DNA of 16,586 nucleotides from the NCBI GenBank assembly GCA_017632555.1, contig JAGBRF010000070.1, positions 1 to 16,586 on the forward strand, read 5' to 3'. The stretch is from Alphaproteobacteria bacterium. Its GTDB lineage: Bacteria > Pseudomonadota > Alphaproteobacteria > RF32 > UBA3637. Shown here piece after piece: positions 1 through 7,354 of the stretch (the first letter of the stretch is position 1; each line of letters begins with the position of its first letter). The position numbers were made by a program, and so were the translations under genes. Under the pieces are notes generated by a model. The model was not told where the DNA came from. It did not search any database and saw only the letters and a list, made by a program, of their open reading frames with translations.

Positions 1-96
1 CGTTTTGAGGCGGTTTTTATAAAGCCGTAAAAGTAAGGTGGCACCGCGAACGAAATTCGCCCTTACACTTGGAACGAAAGAAAAAGGAAAATTAAA
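1..96 (+). promoter_or_regulatory. T-box leader of aspS (3' part; antiterminator/antisequestrator domain)
   Basis: Bases 35-48 read AAGGTGGCACCGCG, one mismatch from the T-box consensus AGGGTGGNACCGCG. The fold is the classic one: stem A1 pairs 33-38 (GTAAGG) with 61-66 (CCTTAC), a 7-base bulge TGGCACC lies at 39-45, and stem A2 pairs 46-50 (GCGAA) with 56-60 (TTCGC) around loop CGAAA. In T-boxes the first four bulge bases pair with the NCCA end of uncharged tRNA. The variable base here is C42, which fits discriminator G73, the base found in bacterial tRNA-Asp, so it agrees with the aspS gene downstream. An upstream hairpin (about 11-27) could belong to another T-box stem. The specifier loop lies before the window. 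No U-tract terminator lies between base 66 and the aspS start. Instead CCTT (61-64) can pair with AAGG (84-87) of the Shine-Dalgarno, so control may be translational (inference). Confidence 0.87.
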
Positions 97-1878
97 ATGA
101 ATATATACAGAACTCATAATTGCAGTGCATTACGTGCAGCGGATGCAGGTAAGCAAGTTTGTCTTTCCGGTTGGATTTTATCCAAACGTGACCACGGAAA
201 TTTGTTGTTTATCGATTTGCGTGACCATTACGGACGGACACAATGCGTAGTCAATGCGGAAAATCCTCATTTTGAAGAATTGTCCAAATTGCGTGTTGAA
301 ACAGTTGTTAAAATTGAAGGTAAAGTCTTAAAACGTTCATTGGATACGGTCAATGATAAGTTGCCGACAGGTGAAATCGAAGTCGCCGTTGAAAATTTTG
401 AAGTTTTGGGTGATGCCGCTGTTTTACCGTTCTCTTTGACTGCTGATGAAAGCGATTTGTCCGAAGAACAACGTTTGACATATCGTTTCTTGGACTTACG
501 TCGTGACAGACCGCATGCCAATATCGTATTGCGTAACCGTTTTATACAATCATTACGTCAAAGAATGTGGGCACAAGGTTTTATGGAATTCCAAACACCT
601 ATTTTAACGGCATCTTCTCCGGAAGGGGCACGGGACTATTTGGTTCCTTCACGTGTTCATCCGGGATTGTTTTATGCTTTGCCACAGGCTCCGCAACAAT
701 TCAAACAATTGTTGATGGTGTCCGGTTTCGACCGTTATTTCCAAATTGCGCCTTGTTTCCGTGATGAAGACAGCCGTGCAGACAGAACGCCGGGTGAATT
801 TTACCAATTGGATATGGAAATGAGTTTTGTTGAACAACAAGATATTATGGACATAATGGAACCGGTTGTCTTGGGCGCTATGCAAGAATTCGGACAAGGT
901 AAAGATTTTTCGGACGAACAATTCCGTCACATTCCGTTTGAAGAAGCTATGTTGACTTACGGTACGGATAAACCGGACTTACGTAACCCGTTGATTATTA
1001 AAGATGTGACAGAAAGTTTCCGTTGTTCCGATTTTGGTATTTTTACGGCTATGATTGAGCAGGGTGCTTTTGTTCGTGCAATTAAAGCGCCGGGTTGTTC
1101 GATAAAACCGCGTTCTTGGTTCGATAAGTTGGGTGCGTGGGCAAAAGAAGAAGGCTTTGGCGGTTTGGCATACATTTCTTGGACAGAAGAAGGTGCAAAA
1201 GGACCTGTTGCCAACAAATTGTCCGCAGACCGAGTCGCACAAATCGCAGCTACTTGCGAAGCAAAAGTCGGCGATGTTGTTTTCTTTGTTGCCGGTAAGG
1301 GTACAAAAACGGCCAAATTTGCCGGTGCTGTTCGTACGGCTTTGGGAAAAGAATTGGGCTTGATTGATGAAAACAAGATTATTTTCTGTTGGGTAACTGA
1401 TTTCCCGTTCTTTGAAGAAAATCCGGATACACATCAAATCGAATTTTCTCACAACCCGTTCTCTATGCCACAAGGCGGAATGGACGCTTTGGTAAATAAA
1501 GATCCGTTCGATATTAAAGCATATCAGTTCGACTGTGTATGTAATGGTGTTGAAATTTGTTCGGGCGCTATTCGTAACCACAGAGAAGACATTATGATAA
1601 AAGTCTTTAAGATGGCCGGTTATGGCAGAGATGTTGTAGAAGCCAAATTCGGTGGTATGTTAAACGCTTTCCGTTATGGCGCACCTCCGCACGGTGGTTG
1701 TGCTTTCGGTGTTGACCGTTTGGTTATGTTGTTGTGCGGTGAAGACTATGTCCGCGAAGTGATTGCTTTCCCGTTCAATCAACGTGCGCAAGATTTGTTG
1801 ATGCATGCACCGGCTCCGGTTACGGAATTGCAGTTGCGTGAAGCACATATCAAATTGCGTAGCGAACCGAAGTTTTAG
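97..1878 (+). CDS. aspS: Aspartate--tRNA ligase (AspRS), bacterial type
   Basis: A class IIb aminoacyl-tRNA synthetase that charges tRNA-Asp in the cytoplasm. The protein has 593 residues, the usual length of bacterial AspRS. Seen in order: an N-terminal OB-fold anticodon-binding domain (about 1-105), the first part of the catalytic core with motif 2 (FRDEDSRADR, 221-230), the bacterial GAD insertion (about 290-420), and motif 3 (GCAFGVDR, 534-541). His33 in the RDHG stretch matches the His reported in non-discriminating AspRS such as that of Pseudomonas aeruginosa. If so, this enzyme may also make Asp-tRNA-Asn for amidation by GatCAB (inference). Start: ATG at 97 with AAGGAAAA at 84-91 as the ribosome site. 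A strong terminator follows, so it appears to be a single-gene unit controlled by the T-box leader. Confidence 0.98.
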   Translation: MNIYRTHNCSALRAADAGKQVCLSGWILSKRDHGNLLFIDLRDHYGRTQCVVNAENPHFEELSKLRVETVVKIEGKVLKRSLDTVNDKLPTGEIEVAVENFEVLGDAAVLPFSLTADESDLSEEQRLTYRFLDLRRDRPHANIVLRNRFIQSLRQRMWAQGFMEFQTPILTASSPEGARDYLVPSRVHPGLFYALPQAPQQFKQLLMVSGFDRYFQIAPCFRDEDSRADRTPGEFYQLDMEMSFVEQQDIMDIMEPVVLGAMQEFGQGKDFSDEQFRHIPFEEAMLTYGTDKPDLRNPLIIKDVTESFRCSDFGIFTAMIEQGAFVRAIKAPGCSIKPRSWFDKLGAWAKEEGFGGLAYISWTEEGAKGPVANKLSADRVAQIAATCEAKVGDVVFFVAGKGTKTAKFAGAVRTALGKELGLIDENKIIFCWVTDFPFFEENPDTHQIEFSHNPFSMPQGGMDALVNKDPFDIKAYQFDCVCNGVEICSGAIRNHREDIMIKVFKMAGYGRDVVEAKFGGMLNAFRYGAPPHGGCAFGVDRLVMLLCGEDYVREVIAFPFNQRAQDLLMHAPAPVTELQLREAHIKLRSEPKF

Positions 1879-1884
1879 AAAATT

Positions 1885-1919
1885 AAAATCCCCTTACGGA
1901 AAGGTAAGGGGATTTTTTT
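1885..1919. terminator. Two-way intrinsic terminator between aspS and the lipoprotein gene
   Basis: ATCCCCTTAC (1888-1897) pairs perfectly with GTAAGGGGAT (1904-1913) around loop GGAAAG. A further AAA before the stem faces TTT after it. On the plus strand it is followed by a T run (1914-1919), on the minus strand by TTTTAATTTTC, so it can end both aspS and the convergent gene at 1943. Confidence 0.93.
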
Positions 1920-1942
1920 ATTTTTAACCTGTTCAAAAACAA

Positions 1943-2260
1943 TTATTGTTCGTCTTTGATTTGTCCGCGTGTGCACGGTGTGCTGACACGTTTTTGACGG
2001 ATAGTGATTTTATTTGCCGAAGCTTTGAATTGATCCGTTACATCAACACCGTTTGAATAAATTCTGCTTGAACAGAAACGGCATTGTGAGAAAGAACCAT
2101 TACCCAAATCTTTTTCTTTGTAATCAGAACATTCTGTTACAACTTCGAAATGACGAGTCGGGGGATTGCATGAAGGACAAACGACTGGTTCAGGTTGTTT
2201 TGTGCTTTGGCAGGCGGAAAGCGCACAAGCCAATGTAACTAATAAGAGTGTTTTTTTCAT
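1943..2260 (-). CDS. Small cysteine-rich predicted lipoprotein, unknown function
   Basis: 105 residues. The N-terminus has a lysine pair, a hydrophobic stretch and the lipobox LSAC with Cys17 as lipidation site, so the product should be processed by signal peptidase II and anchored in a membrane. The mature part has two CxxC pairs (Cys28/31 in CPSC and Cys60/63 in CRFC) plus Cys44 and Cys96. This could be a metal-binding or disulfide-bonded small domain. I do not recognise a family. An in-frame ATG lies 15 bases upstream (ending at 2275), but the ribosome site AAAGGAAAA sits between the two ATGs at the right distance from the inner one, so I chose 2260. It has its own promoter at 2294-2322 and converges on the aspS terminator. 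Confidence 0.8.
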   Translation of the reverse strand: MKKTLLLVTLACALSACQSTKQPEPVVCPSCNPPTRHFEVVTECSDYKEKDLGNGSFSQCRFCSSRIYSNGVDVTDQFKASANKITIRQKRVSTPCTRGQIKDEQ

Positions 2261-2293
2261 TTTTTTTCCTTTCATTTTTTTAAAATGCAGGTC

Positions 2294-2322
2294 ATATTAA
2301 CACAAAATTAACTTTTTGGCAA
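2294..2322 (-). promoter_or_regulatory. Sigma-70-like promoter of the 1943-2260 lipoprotein gene
   Basis: Read on the minus strand: -35 TTGCCA (2322-2317), a 17-base spacer and -10 TAATAT (2299-2294). The predicted start of transcription near 2287 gives a leader of about 27 bases before the ATG at 2260. Confidence 0.7.
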
Positions 2323-2337
2323 GCTTTTTGTTAAAAA

Positions 2338-2910
2338 TTATTTACATTTTACTTGAACGTATCCGTTACCCTTATCATAAGTCTTACATTTTACCTTGCT
2401 GGGACGCTTTCCGGTTTCGGCGGCAACCCGTTCTCTTTCAGCATCAATACGGTCTTGCAGACGGGCATCAGCGTTGGCTTCTTTCATCGCATCAGCCATG
2501 GAACGCCGGCGCATATCTTCTTCATCTTTCAAATCTCTTTTGCGAATCGCTTCGTCAATAACATCTTGTTCTTTTTTGCGAACACAATTCCAAATAGCAC
2601 CGGGCGGGGGATTAAAATTACCTAAATATTGCGTACACGTTTTATTCAAATCGTCCATTTTTAATCTGAAAGAATCAACCTTGTCAAACGAAAGATAATC
2701 CATATCCATGTTGCGATAACGAAGCACGTCATCATAAAACATACGGCATTGCATATATTCTTCCGTTCCCAATTTGAAACCCATTGTAACAGAGCATTGA
2801 CGATTTAAAACGCTGTTCATTCTGTTTTTGGCGGCGGCTCTTTCTTCTGCGGAAATGCAAGCGCAAAGAACGGCACAAAGTAAAGCGGTTACAGCAATAT
2901 TTTTTATCAT
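2338..2910 (-). CDS. Predicted lipoprotein with a Cys-x3-GF-x2-GT-type motif and charged helical C-terminal half
   Basis: 190 residues. The signal sequence ends in LCAC with Cys18 as probable lipid anchor; Cys at -2 of the lipobox is unusual. Residues 39-55 carry C-x3-GFKLGT-x5-C, a pattern I recall from many small proteobacterial envelope proteins of unknown function. Residues about 112-165 are very rich in Lys, Glu, Asp, Arg and Ala and look like a long helix or coiled coil. The end carries two more Cys (175, 189). An upstream in-frame ATG exists, but GGAGGGGAG just before the ATG ending at 2910 is a strong ribosome site and fixes the start there. The gene lies downstream of gap on the same strand, and the gap terminator hairpin occupies its leader. 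Function unknown. Confidence 0.78.
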   Translation of the reverse strand: MIKNIAVTALLCAVLCACISAEERAAAKNRMNSVLNRQCSVTMGFKLGTEEYMQCRMFYDDVLRYRNMDMDYLSFDKVDSFRLKMDDLNKTCTQYLGNFNPPPGAIWNCVRKKEQDVIDEAIRKRDLKDEEDMRRRSMADAMKEANADARLQDRIDAERERVAAETGKRPSKVKCKTYDKGNGYVQVKCK

Positions 2911-2930
2911 TCTCCCCTCCAAATAAAAAG

Positions 2931-2961
2931 AAAAGGGCATTTCGTATTGAAACGCCCTTTT
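2931..2961 (-). terminator. Intrinsic terminator of gap, inside the leader of the next gene
   Basis: On the minus strand AAAAGGGCGTTTC pairs with GAAATGCCCTTTT (one G-T wobble) around loop AATAC. The U-rich tract TTTTCTTTTT follows and runs straight into the ribosome site of the lipoprotein gene starting at 2910. Confidence 0.85.
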
Positions 2962-2973
2962 TTTATTTTCAAA

Positions 2974-4047
<1,074 letters not shown>

Positions 4048-4176
4048 TTAAAATCTCCTTATATAAATTAGCATTAATAATACGAAAACGATTCTTACAC
4101 TGTTTTTCAAAAAAAAGCTAGTCCTAAATTAAAATTTTTTGCGAATTTTTAGCATAAAAAACATTTGAAAGAAAAT

Positions 4177-4540
4177 AAGAGGGGTTGTAAGCCGGATTTT
4201 GTCAAAGGACAATCATTCATCTAGAAGCTATATTACTATAACTTTCTGGCGACCTACCTATCAGGCGGTATAGGAACAATACCTTGCAAATTGAATTGCA
4301 GCCATTTTCTTGGTCTTGCTTCAGATGGGGTTTACCATGCCTTGAACCGTTGCCGGTCAAGCGGTGAGCTCTTACCTCGCCGTTTCATCCTTACCCTGAA
4401 CAAAGCAGGGCGGTTTATTTTCTGTGGCACTGTCCCTCGGGTTGCCCCGGGCGGCCGTTAGCCGTCATCTTGTTCCTATGAAGTCCGGACTTTCCTCCCG
4501 CTATCAACAATGTTCAAGCCAGCGATTGTCCGCCCCTCTT
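4177..4540 (-). ncRNA. rnpB: RNase P RNA (catalytic RNA of RNase P)
   Basis: Processes the 5' ends of precursor tRNAs. On the minus strand the RNA begins with AAGAGGGG (4540-4533) and ends with CCCCTCTT (4184-4177), which pair as helix P1. The universal P4 strand GAGGAAAGTCCGGACT is at 4497-4482 and its partner region with ACAGAAA at 4425-4419. The conserved GAGGTAAGAGCTCACCG stretch and the 3' CCGGCTTAC are also present. About 364 nt, an ordinary size for a bacterial type A RNA. A well-formed promoter sits directly upstream (4549-4577). I did not see a clear terminator hairpin after the 3' end, so the end given is that of P1. Confidence 0.95.
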
Positions 4541-4548
4541 GGTTTGAT

Positions 4549-4577
4549 AATATACTTTGTTTTTCCCGTTCTGTCAA
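4549..4577 (-). promoter_or_regulatory. rnpB promoter
   Basis: On the minus strand: perfect -35 TTGACA (4577-4572), a 17-base spacer and -10 TATATT (4554-4549). P1 of RNase P RNA starts 9 bases after the -10. This agrees very well with the known 5' structure. Confidence 0.85.
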
Positions 4578-4627
4578 GTTGAAAATAAAATGGCGGAACA
4601 GGGCGGTTTTTCAACATAAAATAAAGC

Positions 4628-4641
4628 GGTATTATAATACC
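4628..4641. repeat. Perfect 14-base palindrome GGTATTATAATACC between rnpB and rplM promoters
   Basis: The palindrome contains the consensus -10 hexamer TATAAT on each strand (4633-4638 on plus; 4636-4631 on minus), but no convincing -35 box lies at the right distance on either side. It is 25 bases before the rplM -35 box. It could be an operator, a second weak promoter, or chance in AT-rich DNA. Confidence 0.45.
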
Positions 4642-4666
4642 ATACAAAAAAATCCTAAAAAACTGC

Positions 4667-4694
4667 TTGACAAAGAATATAAATGTGATATATT
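4667..4694 (+). promoter_or_regulatory. rplM-rpsI promoter
   Basis: -35 TTGACA (4667-4672), a 16-base spacer, -10 TATATT (4689-4694). It gives a short leader of about 26 bases before the rplM ATG, which has AAGGA at 4715-4719. The leader is too short for an obvious ribosomal-protein autoregulatory fold. Confidence 0.83.
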
Positions 4695-4726
4695 AGCAAA
4701 CGTGTTTTAACAAAAAGGATTAAAAA

Positions 4727-5194
4727 ATGAAAACTACATTAAGTGCAAAACCATCAACAATTAAGCGTGATTGGTACTTGATTGACGCCACCGACTTGGT
4801 GTTGGGACGTATGGCAAGTCAAATCGCAACAATTTTGCGTGGTAAAAATAAAACTTCTTATACACCGCACATGGATTGTGGTGACTATGTTGTTGTCATC
4901 AATGCTGACAAAGTCGCTTTGACTGGCAAAAAATTGGAAAACAAAAAATACTTTCATCATACCGGATACATCGGTGGCATTAAGGGTATTACCGCTGCCA
5001 AATTGATGGAAAAGAAACCGGAAGATGTTATTTACAAAGCTGTTGAACGTATGATTACCCGTAACAAATTGGGCCGTCAAATGATGACAAAATTGCGCAT
5101 TTATGCCGGTAGCGAACACCCGCATACAGCTCAAAACCCAATCGTTTTGGATATTGCTGCGAAAAACCCGAAGAACAAAAGGAGTGACGTATAA
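4727..5194 (+). CDS. rplM: 50S ribosomal protein L13
   Basis: 155 residues. Large-subunit protein needed early in 50S assembly. Recognised from the N-terminal block [36 protein letters not shown], the [10 protein letters not shown] stretch and the EHPHTAQNP near the C-terminus. Length is usual for Alphaproteobacteria. It is the first gene of the conserved rplM-rpsI pair. Its stop codon overlaps the rpsI start by one base (TAATG), which suggests translational coupling and equal output of the two proteins. Confidence 0.98.
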   Translation: MKTTLSAKPSTIKRDWYLIDATDLVLGRMASQIATILRGKNKTSYTPHMDCGDYVVVINADKVALTGKKLENKKYFHHTGYIGGIKGITAAKLMEKKPEDVIYKAVERMITRNKLGRQMMTKLRIYAGSEHPHTAQNPIVLDIAAKNPKNKRSDV

Positions 5195-5658
5195 TGACTG
5201 AATTAAAAGAATTGAAAGATGCTGTAAAAGCTCCTGAAGAAACAGTAAAACGCGAACCAAAGAAAGACAAATTCGGTCGTTCTTATGCAACCGGTAAACG
5301 TAAAGATGCCGTTGCTCGTGTTTGGTTGAAATTGGGTAAAGGTAAAATCGAAGTCAACGGAAAAGATTCTATGGCTTACTTTGGTCGTCCTGTTTTGCAA
5401 ATGATTATCAATCAACCGTTTGTTGCAACTGCACGTGAAGGTCAATTTGATGTCGTTTGCACGGTCAGTGGTGGCGGATTGTCCGGTCAAGCCGGTGCTG
5501 TTCGTCATGGTATCAGCCGTTGTTTGGATTTATTCGAACCGGAATTACACAAAACATTACGTCAAGGCGGTTTCTTAACACGTGATAGCCGTGCTGTTGA
5601 ACGTAAGAAAGCCGGTCGTTCAAAAGCTCGTAAGAGATACCAATTTTCAAAGCGTTAA
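5194..5658 (+). CDS. rpsI: 30S ribosomal protein S9
   Basis: 154 residues. Small-subunit protein whose C-terminal tail (ending QFSKR) reaches the P-site tRNA. The core begins at [16 protein letters not shown] (about 28-43) and holds [17 protein letters not shown] and the basic [11 protein letters not shown] tail. The roughly 25-residue charged N-terminal extension compared with E. coli S9 is typical of Alphaproteobacteria. The ATG overlaps the rplM stop by one base, with AAAGGAG about 10 bases upstream. A terminator follows at 5677-5711. Confidence 0.98.
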   Translation: MTELKELKDAVKAPEETVKREPKKDKFGRSYATGKRKDAVARVWLKLGKGKIEVNGKDSMAYFGRPVLQMIINQPFVATAREGQFDVVCTVSGGGLSGQAGAVRHGISRCLDLFEPELHKTLRQGGFLTRDSRAVERKKAGRSKARKRYQFSKR

Positions 5659-5676
5659 TCTTTGGATTTACTTTAC

Positions 5677-5711
5677 AAAAATCCCCAGCCGTTTGGTCGG
5701 GGATTTTTTTT
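5677..5711 (+). terminator. Intrinsic terminator of rplM-rpsI
   Basis: AATCCCCAGCC (5680-5690) pairs with GGTCGGGGATT (5695-5705) around loop GTTT, with one mismatch and one wobble inside, followed by a run of T to 5711. The promoter of the next gene begins three bases later. Confidence 0.9.
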
Positions 5712-5713
5712 GT

Positions 5714-5741
5714 TTGACAATGGGGCTTGCGCCGATATAAA
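5714..5741 (+). promoter_or_regulatory. Promoter of the small secreted protein gene
   Basis: -35 TTGACA (5714-5719), a 16-base spacer, -10 TATAAA (5736-5741), leading to a short leader with GAGAGG before the ATG at 5765. Confidence 0.75.
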
Positions 5742-5764
5742 ATTCATATTCAGAGAGGTACCAG

Positions 5765-6184
5765 ATGAAAAAATTTTTGCTTTTATTATTGGTCTTTGGC
5801 TTTACAACAAATGCGTATGCCAAGGATTTATCAAAAGAGATTATCCCCCCAAATGAAATGACAGTGAAGGATTTTTTTACTGTTGATTTTTCAAAGGCGA
5901 CCAATGAAAAAGAAGGGGAGAAAATGGGTATGAATGTGGGTATGGTTATTGGAAACCTTGCCGCTATGAAATTCAGAGTTACTCAATCAAAAGCCGTATC
6001 AAAACGGGAATTGGATTGCATAGAAAAGCTCGGTGGCGTTGAAAGTATGCAATCGGATTTCGAAAACGGTAAATTGGACGGTAATGAAAAAATTTCTTGG
6101 GCTTATGCCAAACGATTGATGAAATGTCTTAAACCGGAAAATCAAAAAAGAATGTTGAAGGATATGCAAGAGTTGCTGAAATAA
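5765..6184 (+). CDS. Small secreted/periplasmic protein, unknown function
   Basis: 139 residues. A clear Sec signal peptide, MKKFLLLLLVFGFTTNAYA, is followed by a likely signal peptidase I site (AYA before KD), so the mature protein of about 120 residues should be periplasmic or exported. The mature part is Lys/Glu-rich and mostly helical in appearance, with a hydrophobic Gly/Met segment at about 55-68 (GMNVGMVIGNLAAMKF) and two cysteines (in DCIEKL and MKCLKP) that could form one disulfide bond. I do not recognise a family. It has its own promoter and terminator, so it is a single-gene unit. Confidence 0.8.
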   Translation: MKKFLLLLLVFGFTTNAYAKDLSKEIIPPNEMTVKDFFTVDFSKATNEKEGEKMGMNVGMVIGNLAAMKFRVTQSKAVSKRELDCIEKLGGVESMQSDFENGKLDGNEKISWAYAKRLMKCLKPENQKRMLKDMQELLK

Positions 6185-6188
6185 TAAA

Positions 6189-6221
6189 AAATCCCCACCA
6201 CTTCGGCGGGGATTTGTTTTA
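6189..6221. terminator. Two-way intrinsic terminator
   Basis: AAATCCCC (6189-6196) pairs with GGGGATTT (6208-6215), with CC/GG inside around loop ACTTC. On the plus strand TGTTTT follows; on the minus strand TTATTATT. It ends the secreted-protein gene; its minus-strand form can end the convergent lipoprotein gene at 6219, whose stop codon lies at the edge of the hairpin. Confidence 0.85.
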
Positions 6222-6611
6222 TTGTTTTTGTCTTTCTTTTTCTGTCATATAGTAAATGTAAATGCTTTTATCATCCGTCAAATCGTTGTGCCATTCGGAA
6301 ATTTTCTGTGTCTTTCCTGTTATGGCTTTATTATACGAATTTAACAAGGCAGAGTTGTTGTGATTTGTCACCTGCAACATATATTCAGCTGTTTTAAGAT
6401 TCAAATCCGTGTCAAAATAATAATATGATTCAACCGATGTCATCGTGCCTTCTTTTGGTATAAAGACATGGTTTTCTTTGTCAATCAAAGTTGCGTTAAA
6501 ATCACCTTTTTCTTTTATCAGGTTTTTAATTTTGGACGAAGCGCCGTCATTATCACAACCGGCGACCAAAAGTCCCAATAAAGCCATTGCATATAAATTA
6601 AATTTTTTCAT
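6219..6611 (-). CDS. Small predicted lipoprotein, unknown function
   Basis: 130 residues. The signal sequence ends in the lipobox VAGC with Cys19; the Asp after the Cys (CDND) would favour inner-membrane retention by the Lol +2 rule as known for E. coli. The mature part has no further cysteines and contains an aromatic-rich patch (SYYYFD, 64-69) and a short YIYYMTE near the end. No family recognised. The ATG at 6611 has AAAGGAATAGGC before it. Its promoter starts inside the end of the upstream LOG gene. Confidence 0.78.
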   Translation of the reverse strand: MKKFNLYAMALLGLLVAGCDNDGASSKIKNLIKEKGDFNATLIDKENHVFIPKEGTMTSVESYYYFDTDLNLKTAEYMLQVTNHNNSALLNSYNKAITGKTQKISEWHNDLTDDKSIYIYYMTEKERQKQ

Positions 6612-6649
6612 TGCCTATTCCTTTATACATTTTTAACGTATGAAAGAGC

Positions 6650-6678
6650 AATGTAGCACAAAAAAATTACTTTGTCAA
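6650..6678 (-). promoter_or_regulatory. Promoter of the 6219-6611 lipoprotein gene, overlapping the LOG stop codon region
   Basis: On the minus strand: -35 TTGACA (6678-6673), a 17-base spacer, -10 TACATT (6655-6650). The -35 box is formed by the last sense codons of the LOG gene (Leu-Thr), so the promoter is embedded in coding sequence. No terminator separates the two genes, so read-through from LOG is also possible. Confidence 0.72.
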
Positions 6679-7260
6679 CTTTTCTAATTTTTCCAATTTT
6701 TTTGCAATTTTAGTGGCTTCGGGAATGACCCGTTCAACCTTTCTGACAAAGCCGATGAAATTGGTTTTGTTGTCATTCAAGCAACCTTCGCGATACATCA
6801 CTTTGATTTGCTTTTTCATCGGGCTCCAAAATCCGCCTAAATTGACAAAAATCATTGGTTTCTTTTTAATCCGACCCGTTTGAATTAAAACGCAAAATTC
6901 GGCCAATTCGTCCACGGTTCCCCAACCGCCCGGCAAAATGACCATCACATCACCTTCGTCAAACATCATAAATTTGCGGGTGGATAAATCCGGAACAATT
7001 TCCATTTCGCCTTTTTTGAACAAAGACGGATCATCGCATTGTAATTCCATCAATTTTTGCGTTGTTATACCGCGAACGGCACCGCATTCTTTCAACAAGC
7101 CATGGAAAACTTGTCCCATCATGCCGGTATCACCGACTCCGTAAACTAACGTGGAATTATTTTTTGCAATCAACTGACCCAACTTAAAAGCTTGGTCATT
7201 GTATTTTTTCGAAATAGCAGTAGACGCACTGCCAAATACAGTGATTTTTTTGAATGTCAT
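6667..7260 (-). CDS. LOG-family protein (cytokinin riboside 5'-monophosphate phosphoribohydrolase-like)
   Basis: 197 residues. LOG-family enzymes cleave the N-glycosidic bond of nucleoside 5'-monophosphates, releasing base and ribose 5-phosphate. Seen: a Rossmann-like start (ITVFGSAS, 6-13), GVGDTGMMG (41-49), the substrate-binding Arg-Lys pair (RK, 95-96) and the family signature PGGWGTVDE (110-118) with the catalytic Glu118. The middle is shorter than in some plant and actinobacterial members but within bacterial range. The physiological substrate in bacteria is often unknown; purine nucleotide housekeeping is a likely role (inference). The C-terminus is a Lys/Glu-rich tail. Start: ATG at 7260 with AGGAGAT upstream. 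It is divergent from the Clp-like gene, with 94 bases between. Confidence 0.9.
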   Translation of the reverse strand: MTFKKITVFGSASTAISKKYNDQAFKLGQLIAKNNSTLVYGVGDTGMMGQVFHGLLKECGAVRGITTQKLMELQCDDPSLFKKGEMEIVPDLSTRKFMMFDEGDVMVILPGGWGTVDELAEFCVLIQTGRIKKKPMIFVNLGGFWSPMKKQIKVMYREGCLNDNKTNFIGFVRKVERVIPEATKIAKKLEKLEKLTK

Positions 7261-7296
7261 TTTCTTATCTCCTGAAACGTAGTTTATCTGAAATTT

Positions 7297-7313
7297 CTTA
7301 ATCTTTTATTAAG
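7297..7313. repeat. Inverted repeat CTTAAT-N5-ATTAAG in the LOG/Clp divergent region
   Basis: CTTAAT (7297-7302) and ATTAAG (7308-7313) are separated by CTTTT. An alternative arm pair TTATCT (7284-7289) and AGATAA (7312-7317) overlaps it. It lies midway between two divergent starts and could be an operator or a leader hairpin. No clear promoter boxes could be fixed for either gene in these 94 bases. Confidence 0.4.
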
Positions 7314-7354
7314 ATAAAACGATTTATAAATATAAAGTATGAAAGGGTAGAAAA

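Noticed and set aside
67..96. Intrinsic terminator expected after a transcription-type T-box
   Set aside because: No GC-rich hairpin with a T run is present between the antiterminator and the ATG; only a weak pairing with the Shine-Dalgarno is possible.
979..1581. Long open frame on the minus strand inside aspS (200 codons)
   Set aside because: It lies fully antisense to a certain gene, is rich in residues typical of shadow frames (Phe, Asn, Thr, Arg, Cys), has no ribosome site and no recognisable domain.
4510..4710. 66-codon plus-strand frame between rnpB and rplM
   Set aside because: It overlaps the RNase P RNA 5' end and both promoters in this region, and has no ribosome site; not a credible gene.
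4754..5290. 178-codon minus-strand frame across rplM and the start of rpsI
   Set aside because: Antisense to two certain ribosomal protein genes; composition is that of a shadow frame.
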